A DNA stretch of 43,734 nt. Origin: a virus. Under the pieces are notes generated by a model. That model was not told the DNA's origin and searched no databases. It was given only the letters and a program-made list of their open reading frames with translations. Position numbers and translations under genes: made by a program. Within the stretch, counting starts at the first letter, position 1. Each line of letters begins with the position of its first letter. This document shows positions 29,838 to 36,837 of the stretch, in pieces. The stretch is from IMG/VR virus record IMGVR_UViG_3300044981_000223, positions 1-43,734 of that record. One strand, written 5' to 3'.

Positions 29838-30069
29838 GCTCGATCTGGTCTGCCACGACTGCAAGAAGGCCATCTGGGGCGGCTGTGACGGCATGAGCGG
29901 GCACCAGTTCCTCTATGCCAACCCTGCCGAGATGAAGGCGCTGGGCCTGTTCCTGTACGCCCACATGGGCCACAGACTGGAATACTGCGAGGATCAACGA
30001 CACGAGGATTACGAGCAGGTCCGTCCGCTGGAACAGCTCAGTGATTCCATAGGAGCGAAGCATGAGTAA
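29827..30069 (+). CDS. Cysteine-knuckle small protein, 80 aa
   Basis: ATG with a GGGAG ribosome site. CHDCKKAIWGGCDG at residues 9-22 is a zinc-type knuckle, and a fourth Cys appears later (LEYCEDQ). The remainder is helical and His/Tyr-rich (LFLYAHMGHRLEY). The stop lies past the next ATG. A metal-binding, perhaps protein-binding, micro-protein is likely. Confidence 0.65.
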   Translation: MSVELDLVCHDCKKAIWGGCDGMSGHQFLYANPAEMKALGLFLYAHMGHRLEYCEDQRHEDYEQVRPLEQLSDSIGAKHE

Positions 30070-30232
30070 CGACCACGTTCACCCAACCATGAAACCCTTC
30101 GTCGATGCGATAGCGCCGCAGGAGAAGCCCGTGGCGCTGCTCTATACGACCCGCCAGTATCCATGTGGCTGCCGAGCGGAAGGGACTGGTGACGTTCCGG
30201 CATACTGCCCCGAGCACGGAACGCCTCCGTGA
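30062..30232 (+). CDS. Zinc-ribbon-like micro-protein, 56 aa
   Basis: The ATG overlaps the previous gene's end, and the next gene's GTG overlaps its stop (GTGA). The C-terminal half has CGC, then AYCPEHG, a small metal site. The rest is polar (PTMKPFVDAIAPQEKPVALLYTTRQ). It is tightly packed in the small-gene string. Function is unknown. Confidence 0.6.
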   Translation: MSNDHVHPTMKPFVDAIAPQEKPVALLYTTRQYPCGCRAEGTGDVPAYCPEHGTPP

Positions 30233-30462
30233 CTACCGCGGCAGATTGGTTCGCTGACGAGCTGGAGTTCCGCCAGCTTTGCGGCGATGCGCAATCACAG
30301 GCCCGCGGCGAAAGTGGTCAGAACTTCGCCGCGGAGATGGTCATCAAGGCCAAGGAGCACGGGCTGAATACCTACCTCAGCCCGAAGCAGCTAGACTTCC
30401 TGTGCAAGCTGGCCGACTGGGACGTACCCAAACGACGAGCGGACAATGGATCTTGTAGCTAG
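30229..30462 (+). CDS. Small helical protein, 77 aa
   Basis: GTG start overlapping the previous stop (GTGA). The protein is helical and charged (FADELEFRQLCGDAQSQARG, MVIKAKEHGLNTYLSPKQLDFLCKLADWDVP). The last residues are basic and Ser-rich. It could be a small regulator, but no motif is recognised. Confidence 0.65.
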   Translation: MTTAADWFADELEFRQLCGDAQSQARGESGQNFAAEMVIKAKEHGLNTYLSPKQLDFLCKLADWDVPKRRADNGSCS

Positions 30463-30802
30463 ACTGCGAGCACGTCTGATCACAGTCCCGAAGCCAGGGA
30501 CGGTGCCTCGCATCCTCGTCCCTGGCGAGTGCATCACAGTGTCCTTCGGCGGAGCTCGCGTGGCCGGCGAGGATGCCGGCGAGCAATTCCTATCCAGCGT
30601 CTCAGGCTTGGTATCGACGGGGAGCAAGGTGCAGCGTCATGTCTATGCCGTCGAGCCGTTGTGTGAGGAAGCTGCCCAGGAGATCGAGCGCCTGCGCAAA
30701 GCTTTGCAGGACATTACTGACGAGTGGGAACTAGGCGACGCCATCAGAATTGCCAAAGACGCGCTCAAACGCAGCGCTGTCAGTGCATCGGAGCATCCAT
30801 GA
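30446..30802 (+). CDS. Unknown small-gene-cluster protein, 118 aa
   Basis: ATG inside the end of the previous gene. Residues 1-65 are beta-like (VPKPGTVPRILVPGECITVSFGG), and residues 75-110 form a helix (CEEAAQEIERLRKALQDITDEW), followed by another helix (GDAIRIAKDALKRSA). The stop overlaps the next ATG. There is no catalytic motif. Confidence 0.65.
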   Translation: MDLVARLRARLITVPKPGTVPRILVPGECITVSFGGARVAGEDAGEQFLSSVSGLVSTGSKVQRHVYAVEPLCEEAAQEIERLRKALQDITDEWELGDAIRIAKDALKRSAVSASEHP

Positions 30803-31041
30803 GTGCTGAACGTATCGAGGGAGCTAAGCTACTTGCGTCCCTGCCGCCGGGGGCCGGTAAGTGCGTGGGCCTCGTCCTTTTCAAGGAGCGAGTGATCATC
30901 GCCTGCGAGTTCGGCGTATTCGAGTACTTTCCCGACACCCGCGAGGCAGGCACCGGGAAGCTGGAGCAGATTATGTTCGTGAGCCCCGGAGAGGGCATGA
31001 TCACGGACATACCGACACATCCAACCGTGACCGAACCATGA
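30799..31041 (+). CDS. Small beta-rich protein, 80 aa
   Basis: ATG overlapping the previous stop (ATGA). The protein has a predicted beta core (KCVGLVLFKERVIIACEFGVFEYF) and a Gly/Met-rich end (FVSPGEGMITDIPTHP). It overlaps the next gene by four bases. Function is unknown. Confidence 0.65.
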   Translation: MSAERIEGAKLLASLPPGAGKCVGLVLFKERVIIACEFGVFEYFPDTREAGTGKLEQIMFVSPGEGMITDIPTHPTVTEP

Positions 31042-31202
31042 AATCAGCACGCTGGTCAGCCTCCTTCGACTTCAACAAGGAGCAGGACGTATGGTTCAGG
31101 TTGCCCAGATGGGCTACTCGCGCCTTCCTCTGGTGGATAATGCGCAAGCACAGAAGTACTCCACCACAGGGCGGTGTTAAAGAATCTGGCGGGAAATCTT
31201 AA
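31038..31202 (+). CDS. Small Trp-rich protein, 54 aa
   Basis: ATG overlapping the previous stop. It contains six Trp in the first 34 residues (ARWSASF, DVWFRLPRWATRAFLWWIM), giving an amphipathic or membrane-touching region, then a basic and polar tail (RKHRSTPPQGGVKES). It ends the overlapping string. Function is unknown. Confidence 0.6.
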   Translation: MKSARWSASFDFNKEQDVWFRLPRWATRAFLWWIMRKHRSTPPQGGVKESGGKS

Positions 31203-31238
31203 TTGACCGCTTCGGTATTAAAGCGCTGAACCATAGCC

Positions 31239-31478
31239 GTGAAAGCCGTGGTCGAGTTCCTGAAGCTCGCTATCTTCGCCGTCGCGGGCCTGATCGTTAT
31301 CGAACTGGCTTTGCCGCTCTACGACGACGCGAGGTGGGCGGTGAGTCTTCCTGTCAGGTACGGTCCCCAGGCTGCCACTTTGGCCGGCGTGAAAAAGTCA
31401 CTGTGCCCGCAGACGACTGGCTCGCCGGCCGTTGCGCCGCAGTTGATGGAGCCGATAGCAGCATCCGTGCCCTGGTAG
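31239..31478 (+). CDS. Possible small membrane protein, 79 aa
   Basis: GTG start. Residues 7-27 are one transmembrane segment (FLKLAIFAVAGLIVIELALPL), followed by a polar tail. The last 53 codons overlap the end of the convergent alpha/beta hydrolase gene by 160 bases, which is a lot for a phage. The hydrophobic N-terminus argues for reality; the overlap argues against a long tail. No ribosome site is obvious. Confidence 0.45.
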   Translation: MKAVVEFLKLAIFAVAGLIVIELALPLYDDARWAVSLPVRYGPQAATLAGVKKSLCPQTTGSPAVAPQLMEPIAASVPW

Positions 31479-31897
31479 CCCGAGTGCCCGAGCTCGCCCC
31501 AATTCGGATCCACGATGTGCAGTTGCTCGGCGAGCTGCGCGGCGACCGTGATCGTGTCGCCGGGGTTGTAGTACACGTCAACCCACTTCGTACCGACGGC
31601 GCGAGTGATCCGCGGCGTCAGAGCCCCGTTGATCAGGATGAGTCCGGCGACGGGCGCGCCGCGGTTCATGAGTTCGTAGGCGATCGCAGCCCCGTTCGAG
31701 TGTCCCACGATCACATCGCCCGCGTGGACGTACGGTAGCAGCGCGCCCACGATCATGGGGTTTACGATCGAGGTTTCGAGTTCCAACAGGTACCCGTAGT
31801 CGGGGTAACTGACCGTCCCGACCTTCGCGAGATACGGGATCAGGTTCTCGACCACGGAGATAGGGTCGGTCCTGATCCCGTGGATCAGATGGATCAA
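31319..31897 (-). CDS. Alpha/beta hydrolase, 192 aa
   Basis: The start is a TTG at 31897 that overlaps the upstream stop (TTGA); longer readings upstream run through the membrane gene and look non-coding. The sequence has the family's order: LIHGIRTDP oxyanion strand near residue 3-12, nucleophile Ser67 in VIVGHSNGAA, an acid candidate Asp114 (NPGD) and His165 (CGHSDFF). No signal peptide is seen. It may act as an esterase or lipase on the cell envelope during lysis, or on host lipids; the substrate is unknown. It is last in the leftward late block. Confidence 0.75.
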   Translation of the reverse strand: MIHLIHGIRTDPISVVENLIPYLAKVGTVSYPDYGYLLELETSIVNPMIVGALLPYVHAGDVIVGHSNGAAIAYELMNRGAPVAGLILINGALTPRITRAVGTKWVDVYYNPGDTITVAAQLAEQLHIVDPNWGELGHSGYQGTDAAIGSINCGATAGEPVVCGHSDFFTPAKVAAWGPYLTGRLTAHLASS

Positions 31898-32091
31898 TTC
31901 AAGCGTCCGAATCCAACTCCTAGATGTCCGCCCTGCACCATGTTCAAGAGCCACACGAGCAGGATGATCCCGACCACGACGTAGATGACCGTCTTGACGA
32001 TCGGCGGGATACCGGGGATCTGGTTGATACCCCACAGAATCAAGCCCACGATGCAAAGAACGATGAAAGCTGTGAGCAGCATGCTGATCAT
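31894..32091 (-). CDS. Two-pass membrane protein, holin-like, 65 aa
   Basis: ATG with a GGAG ribosome site. Two hydrophobic segments at about 5-22 (LLTAFIVLCIVGLILWG) and 32-52 (VKTVIYVVVGIILLVWLLNM) flank a short Pro/Ile turn. Size and topology match small phage membrane proteins and class II holins. It sits in the lysis block. It may be a holin or a lysis accessory. Confidence 0.65.
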   Translation of the reverse strand: MISMLLTAFIVLCIVGLILWGINQIPGIPPIVKTVIYVVVGIILLVWLLNMVQGGHLGVGFGRLN

Positions 32092-32099
32092 GATTGCTC

Positions 32100-32420
32100 C
32101 TACGCCGTCTTCGGCGTAACCGCAGCAGCAGGCGGCGCGGCAGGGGCAGGGGCAGCCGCCGCAGTCTGTGCGGCCTGCTGGTATGCAGCGAGCTGAGTCG
32201 AGAGGTCGGTGATCACGGTCTGCAGCAGCGTCGTCTCACCCGCGAGCAGCGCAGCCGGCGCGTTGCCAAGCACGTAAAGCTCTGCGGCGGCGACGCCAGC
32301 GGCGTTCGGGGATTTCTCGAACACCTGAAGGGCGCCGATTGCTACGGGCACGCCTTCAATGACGAGTTGGCCCTTGATCAGGTTCAATAGGTTCTGCAGG
32401 AAACTCGGTTGACTAGCCAT
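32100..32420 (-). CDS. Lysis-block helical protein, 106 aa
   Basis: ATG at 32420 with a GAGAGAG site; an earlier in-frame start would add a His/Pro segment. The N-terminus is amphipathic (FLQNLLNLIKGQLVIEG). The middle is hydrophobic and helical (AAAELYVLGNAPAALLAGETTL), and the C-terminus is Ala/Pro-rich. There is no signal peptide. It could be a lysis-regulating or virion-associated protein. No family is recognised. Confidence 0.6.
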   Translation of the reverse strand: MASQPSFLQNLLNLIKGQLVIEGVPVAIGALQVFEKSPNAAGVAAAELYVLGNAPAALLAGETTLLQTVITDLSTQLAAYQQAAQTAAAAPAPAAPPAAAVTPKTA

Positions 32421-32700
32421 CTGTGGTCTCTCTCTGTTTGGGTGAAAGTGTGGGAACAATGGTCGGAGCGTTCTTCACCTGGTTGACGATGCTTTTCGCT
32501 TCAGACACCACGGCTGATGTGGACTGGCCGCGCCAATAGGTCAGAACTGCAATTGCTGCCATATAGTACTTCATCTGGTTTTCAGGCACGACGTTGCTCG
32601 TAGCCAAGATCGCGAGCGTACCACCTGCAATGCCGAGCATTCTCGTGGTGCGAGCCTCGAACCAGCTGAACACGTTGGTCGCAAACTGCCAGAAGGTCAT
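32413..32700 (-). CDS. Membrane protein, holin candidate, 95 aa
   Basis: ATG at 32700 overlapping the lysozyme stop (ATGA). Two hydrophobic segments at about 21-36 (LGIAGGTLAILATSNVV) and 45-56 (YYMAAIAVLTYW) are followed by a polar and basic tail. Coupling to the lysozyme and topology suggest it is the holin or an antiholin. The gene runs eight bases into the next. Confidence 0.65.
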   Translation of the reverse strand: MTFWQFATNVFSWFEARTTRMLGIAGGTLAILATSNVVPENQMKYYMAAIAVLTYWRGQSTSAVVSEAKSIVNQVKNAPTIVPTLSPKQRETTDG

Positions 32701-33110
32701 TGCGAAGCCCCTCCGTTGAGCAGTAACGCTGCAAGCTCCGCATACCTTGCTGCGAGCTTTGGGTCTGCGACGTGGCATTCCAGTGAAGCAGACATCCAGT
32801 CCTGACGTGCGAGTGCGGCGACCATGTGGGGATACCGAAGCAGTCCCATGATCCCTTGATTGAACGCGATATCTAAACATACCGACTGCCTCACTGGATC
32901 AAGTGCGGCGTACCACGCAAGTGCGAGTAGGTATCCTTGCAGTTCATTGAGCGATGCCAGCAGCAATGCCGCAGCTGCTATCTTGCTGATCCCCGCGTCC
33001 ACGTTGAAACCGTATCCGAGAGTGGTGTTCCCGTTGGTATCCTTATATGGTACCGCACGAAACCCTTCCTCGGTTTGCAGGCGCGGGAGCGCGATGTCCA
33101 CAGCCGTCAC
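32697..33110 (-). CDS. Phage lysozyme (GH24), 137 aa
   Basis: GTG start overlapping the previous stop (GTGA). The T4-lysozyme triad is complete: Glu15 (TEEGFR), Asp24 (YKDTNG) and Thr30 in TTLGYGFN, with the usual 8- and 5-residue spacings. The rest is helical (VRQSVCLDIAFNQGIMGLL). It cleaves peptidoglycan glycan strands for lysis. There is no signal peptide, so it needs the holin. Confidence 0.9.
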   Translation of the reverse strand: MTAVDIALPRLQTEEGFRAVPYKDTNGNTTLGYGFNVDAGISKIAAAALLLASLNELQGYLLALAWYAALDPVRQSVCLDIAFNQGIMGLLRYPHMVAALARQDWMSASLECHVADPKLAARYAELAALLLNGGASQ

Positions 33111-33304
33111 TGCTCGCCCTTCGCCGCCGCAGTCCCCTCTGCGACTCCAAGCTCCCGAGCGATGGCTTCATTACGCGCCGCCAAACTGTTCGTCGTCTTG
33201 TGGACGCGGTTCAGCATCAGTAACGCGTAGATCTGCATCAGCCCGCCGATGACGGACATGACGCCGAGCAGAAACTCACCGATACCGCCTAAGCTTGCGG
33301 ACAT
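33107..33304 (-). CDS. Small membrane protein of lysis block, 65 aa
   Basis: ATG; the stop overlaps the lysozyme GTG (GTGA). One hydrophobic segment (FLLGVMSVIGGLMQIYALLML, residues 11-31) is followed by a polar charged tail (HKTTNSLAARNEAIARELG). This one-segment form with a cytoplasmic or periplasmic tail is common in holins and spanin-like proteins. The exact role is not shown. Confidence 0.6.
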   Translation of the reverse strand: MSASLGGIGEFLLGVMSVIGGLMQIYALLMLNRVHKTTNSLAARNEAIARELGVAEGTAAAKGEQ

Positions 33305-33305
33305 T

Positions 33306-33872
33306 TCACTTCCGTGCCGTCACCGTCGCGATGAGATCTTGGCACGCCTCCTTGTAGTTCGATATCGCGAACATCTGATACTCCTGATTCCTGACGAGAA
33401 GATCCTGCCGCAGGCCATATCCCCACGTCGCATCGAAGTCGCACGTGTAGCCTTGCGGATTCCACTCGAAATCGTTGTCGGGTGCGTTGGTCGCGCGCCA
33501 GGACTTCGAGATGTAATAGTAGAGCATCTCTGAGACCGGCGGCCAGGCGTGCGTGAAGTCACCGTACGCGCGGTTTGATGCCCAGTGCGGGGTGATAATC
33601 GAGCACTTACCGCCTGGAATCAGCACGCGATACAGCTCGTTGAAGATGTGCACGCGCTCTAATCCGGTGAAGTGCTCGAGCACGTGGCTCATGTGTGCTT
33701 CTTCGACCGATGAGTCGCCCCACGGCCAGGGCTTTGTGAGCTCCGCGACCACATCGACGCCGGGGAATTCGCGGCGGTCAACGCCAGTGAAGCCCGCTTT
33801 CTTGTTTTTGCCGGACCCGAGATCGAGTTTCAGGAGAGGCGCTGGTTCAACGGCTTTGGCGGGTTCGTTCAT
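33306..33872 (-). CDS. Class I SAM-dependent methyltransferase, 188 aa
   Basis: ATG three bases after the glycosyltransferase stop. Motif I LDLGSGKNKK at residues 16-25, a GVDRREFPGVDVV acidic strand near 30-42, an HVLEHFTGLERV motif (63-74) and PGGKCSIITPHWAS show a methyltransferase of the family with HxLEH. Its place beside a glycosyltransferase suggests action on a sugar or glycoprotein, or on a host molecule; the substrate is unknown. It could also modify virion proteins. Confidence 0.8.
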   Translation of the reverse strand: MNEPAKAVEPAPLLKLDLGSGKNKKAGFTGVDRREFPGVDVVAELTKPWPWGDSSVEEAHMSHVLEHFTGLERVHIFNELYRVLIPGGKCSIITPHWASNRAYGDFTHAWPPVSEMLYYYISKSWRATNAPDNDFEWNPQGYTCDFDATWGYGLRQDLLVRNQEYQMFAISNYKEACQDLIATVTARK

Positions 33873-33875
33873 GCT

Positions 33876-34595
33876 TCACCACATCATGTCGTCGGCGTAA
33901 CTGAAATGGCCCACTCTGATGGAACAGTCAATCGCACAACGGTAGCCGTGCTTGCGGAAATCGCCCCACGCGTAGAGATCCTGCGTGCTGAGCCCGCCCT
34001 TGGTCTGCGTGACAAACCACGGACGGCGCAGCTTCGGATCTTTGAACATGGAGATCCTAAACAGATTAAACCCCATACCCGTCCCGCAACACTCAACGAG
34101 CCCGCCGTTAGGGTCAGGCGGCTGCGGGCGGAAATTCAGTACCGGATCCTTCGGGTCGCCCCATATCTGGGCGCAGCCGCCCTCGCCCTTGGTGAAGTAG
34201 AGCCCGCCGATGCAGGCAAACTCCGGATGCGCTTCCATCTGCTCGCACAGCTTCAGCACTCCATCACTTGGCGGGGCGTTATCGTGCTCTATCGTGAGGA
34301 TGTACTCCCACTTCGCGAGCTCTTCGTTCGCGAGGATCTGCTCGATCGCCGTCGAATACGCGTCCCCAACCTCCATGCCTTGCGCCAAGATGCGCACCAC
34401 GCCGTTGTTCGGCGGGAAGGCGAGGTTCCAGTGCGAGAGTGCCACCTTCGCGGGAATGAGATCGGCGGCGGGCAAGATGACGACGATACGTTGGCGCTTC
34501 CACGACGCGCCCTTCATGAGCCGCGCGCGCGTCTTGGTGAGATCCTTGTTGTGCGCACCGCCGAGGTCAGTGCAAACGAGTTGTGGTCGTGTCAT
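33876..34595 (-). CDS. Glycosyltransferase-like protein (GT2-type), 239 aa
   Basis: The ATG at 34595 overlaps the previous stop (ATGA); a GTG three codons earlier is possible. It has a nucleotide-sugar-like Rossmann start (RIVVILPAADLIPAKVALSHWN), an acidic EHDNAPPSDG motif in the DxD position near residues 100-110, and a GLVECCGTGMGFNLFRISMF region typical of GT-A enzymes. No membrane segment is seen. It is encoded right after tail-surface proteins, so glycosylation of the virion or of the host surface during infection is plausible. Confidence 0.7.
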   Translation of the reverse strand: MTRPQLVCTDLGGAHNKDLTKTRARLMKGASWKRQRIVVILPAADLIPAKVALSHWNLAFPPNNGVVRILAQGMEVGDAYSTAIEQILANEELAKWEYILTIEHDNAPPSDGVLKLCEQMEAHPEFACIGGLYFTKGEGGCAQIWGDPKDPVLNFRPQPPDPNGGLVECCGTGMGFNLFRISMFKDPKLRRPWFVTQTKGGLSTQDLYAWGDFRKHGYRCAIDCSIRVGHFSYADDMMW

Positions 34596-35302
34596 TTGAG
34601 CCACGCTACGGTTGCTGTACTGGAACTGCCAGCTTGGGCAATAGAGAGCAGGAAGCCACCCGCATTGTCATTCGCACCACTCGCAGAGGTAATGCTGCCG
34701 GTAATCGTGCCCGTGGCGCCCGCCGACACGTTCGTCTGGTTGCAGCTATGGACGGTCGTGTAAGCCGTGGCCAGAGTAGCGTTCGTATCAAGCGTCCCGC
34801 TGAAACCGCTCGGTGCAGTCAAGGCAGAAGTGTTGCTGCCCTTGTTGGCACCATCCGCCGCCAGATAGAGAAGATCATCACCCGCCGCGGCCGTTACGCC
34901 AGGGATGGCAACACTGATCGGGAAAGGGCCAGCAGCGGGCGCTACCTGATTGACCGCGGTGAACGGCGATGTGGTATTGCGTCCAGAGAAGCAATTGCAG
35001 TCCGCCGCGATGACCCCGGAGGTGGCACTCGCGGTGATCGTATAAGTGGATGGTTCGCTTGCCCCTCCAACCTTGTACAGCGCGACCGGATACTGTTGGC
35101 CAGAATCTGTGAGCGGGATCGTCGTAAGTCCCGGGATGACAGAAAATCCAGGACAGGAGATCGTAGCCCCAGCAGTCACGTTCGCTTGCAAAATGATGAT
35201 GTCGTTTAACTGCGGGCCGACCCCCCCGATGCCACTGACAGTGATCACCACCGTGGTTCCGGTCGTGATGACCGTTCCGCCCGCTGAGCCTCGCCATGCC
35301 AT
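34592..35302 (-). CDS. Beta-sandwich virion-surface protein, 236 aa
   Basis: ATG one base after the tailspike stop. The sequence is Ser/Thr/Gly-rich, with repeated strands (TVVITVSGIGGVGPQLND, TITASATSGVIAADC, GFLLSIAQAGSSS), and resembles the protein at 13004-13732. It probably forms a trimeric fibre tip or decoration. The end overlaps the glycosyltransferase start. Its role is inferred from composition and neighbours. Confidence 0.6.
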   Translation of the reverse strand: MAWRGSAGGTVITTGTTVVITVSGIGGVGPQLNDIIILQANVTAGATISCPGFSVIPGLTTIPLTDSGQQYPVALYKVGGASEPSTYTITASATSGVIAADCNCFSGRNTTSPFTAVNQVAPAAGPFPISVAIPGVTAAAGDDLLYLAADGANKGSNTSALTAPSGFSGTLDTNATLATAYTTVHSCNQTNVSAGATGTITGSITSASGANDNAGGFLLSIAQAGSSSTATVAWLK

Positions 35303-35303
35303 C

Positions 35304-36836
35304 TTATGGTCCTATGCTCGAGCCGATCTGCGTCGGCGGATTCCCGGTTGCGGGGTCATATCCCCAAGCCCCCATGTCGCACGCAGAGCCTGAAGACAGG
35401 CCCGTCGTGCTGCCGGCATTGTGCGCCGCACCTCCGCTTGTGATCTGGTAGGCGTCCGAAAGGGTTGCCCCAGAGCCTACAAAACCAGGCGTGTTGTTCT
35501 GGATGCTATGACCGTCGTAGGTAGCCTGTGTGCCGCCGTTTGAGGTGACCGCGGAGAGAAACGCCGAAAGCGTCGTGTAGGCGTTGATCAGGGTCGCGCC
35601 GTTCGCGTCCGTGACCAGCGCCCACGTCATGCTCGCGGGATAGAGGTTGTAATCGAGGAGCCCGTTTGAGTTTGGGCTCGTGCGCAGCATCTTGTAGTCT
35701 GGCGATACTGAGCCCGTGAGGATGTTGTTGTACGTGCTGATCAGGCCCCCACCGTTCTCCGCGTAGAGCCACATCGCCGTCTCGACGATGCCGCTCGGAT
35801 TGGACATCACGAAGGTGTTGCTGTAGATGAGCGCCGGAGTCGTCCAACCGTAGCTCTGAGAGAGAGTCGAGCCGCCCAAGCCGAAGAAGGACGACAGCAC
35901 GATGTTGTGGTGAATCTTCGAGGTCAGGGTCAGGCTTCCGGTAGTCGCCCCGGTAAAATCTTGCATACCGTTCGCAGAGGATTGAGCCGTGAACATCGAG
36001 CAATCGATATAGTTGTAGGCGATCTCATTCCCCTGATTCACGTACTCCTTGCCGTAAAGCGCTCCGGCATTGACGATCGTGTTCCAGCGGAAGTAACTGC
36101 TCGTCGTCTCCCAGGCGAGGATGCCATCCAGGTGATCAGCGCTATTCGTGCCGTCCCAGCCGATGTTGTCGTGGATGTAATTGTTCTCGATGTGACAACC
36201 CGTCACATTCATCGTCTCAATCGCTGGGCAGTTGTCCGACGAGAAGCCCGCAGCGCTTCCCCCTGTCACCTCGGTGAAGGACTGCGTGAAGCCGGGAAGC
36301 GGCGAGCCGACTGCGTACGTCCCCCACTGCGTCGCGCGGCGTCCGAAGCCGATCAGCTTGATATAGGAGAGCGTGACGTAGCCCTGGTTGGTCGTCGCGC
36401 CCGCGTTCTGTCCAATCATCCCGCCTTGATAGTTGAGCCCACCGCCATAGTCTCCGCCGCCGGTCTCGGCATTCAGCACCGCAAAGTTCGCCCGATTGGT
36501 GATAGCGACACCGGCAGAGGTACATGAGGCTACGTACGTCGGACTCGCCGATGAGGTGCCACCATTGATTTGCAGCGCGTTGCTGTAGTTCGCAGAGACC
36601 ATCAGGGCCGAGATGTTGTACTGCCCCTGATCGGCGATGATCCCCACGTTCTGGCCGGCATAGGTCGCGCCATTGGCGTTCAGAGCCGTGATCGCCCAAG
36701 GCTGAGCGAGCGTGCCGGGGTTGGAGTTCGAGCCGGTGGGAGAGATGAAGTAATTGAACGTCGTGGTACTCGACTCGTACAGATTCCCAGCAGAAGCAAC
36801 CAGCTTGCCGCCTGAGTAATAGAGTACCGCCGCCAT
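35304..36836 (-). CDS. Beta-helix tailspike, likely depolymerase, 510 aa
   Basis: ATG one base after the fibre stop. The N-terminus has FNYFISPTGSNSNPGTLAQPWAI, the common start of pectate-lyase-like parallel beta-helix proteins. Later turns show repeated N/D-rich strands (NNYIHDNIGWDGTNSADHLDG, WNTIVNAGALY, YNYIDCSMF, IHHNIVLSS, YSNTFVMSN), fitting about ten coils. Such tailspikes bind and often cleave surface polysaccharide. A possible acidic active site lies near DHLDG. Substrate is unknown. Confidence 0.75.
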   Translation of the reverse strand: MAAVLYYSGGKLVASAGNLYESSTTTFNYFISPTGSNSNPGTLAQPWAITALNANGATYAGQNVGIIADQGQYNISALMVSANYSNALQINGGTSSASPTYVASCTSAGVAITNRANFAVLNAETGGGDYGGGLNYQGGMIGQNAGATTNQGYVTLSYIKLIGFGRRATQWGTYAVGSPLPGFTQSFTEVTGGSAAGFSSDNCPAIETMNVTGCHIENNYIHDNIGWDGTNSADHLDGILAWETTSSYFRWNTIVNAGALYGKEYVNQGNEIAYNYIDCSMFTAQSSANGMQDFTGATTGSLTLTSKIHHNIVLSSFFGLGGSTLSQSYGWTTPALIYSNTFVMSNPSGIVETAMWLYAENGGGLISTYNNILTGSVSPDYKMLRTSPNSNGLLDYNLYPASMTWALVTDANGATLINAYTTLSAFLSAVTSNGGTQATYDGHSIQNNTPGFVGSGATLSDAYQITSGGAAHNAGSTTGLSSGSACDMGAWGYDPATGNPPTQIGSSIGP

Positions 36837-36837
36837 A

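Noticed and set aside
31898-32056. N-terminal extension of the alpha/beta hydrolase
   Set aside because: It overlaps the membrane gene in another frame and is Arg/His-rich; the TTG overlapping the stop gives a normal family start.
33906-34763. 285-aa plus-strand frame opposite the glycosyltransferase
   Set aside because: Arg-rich shadow; the minus frame has coupled start/stop overlaps and GT motifs.
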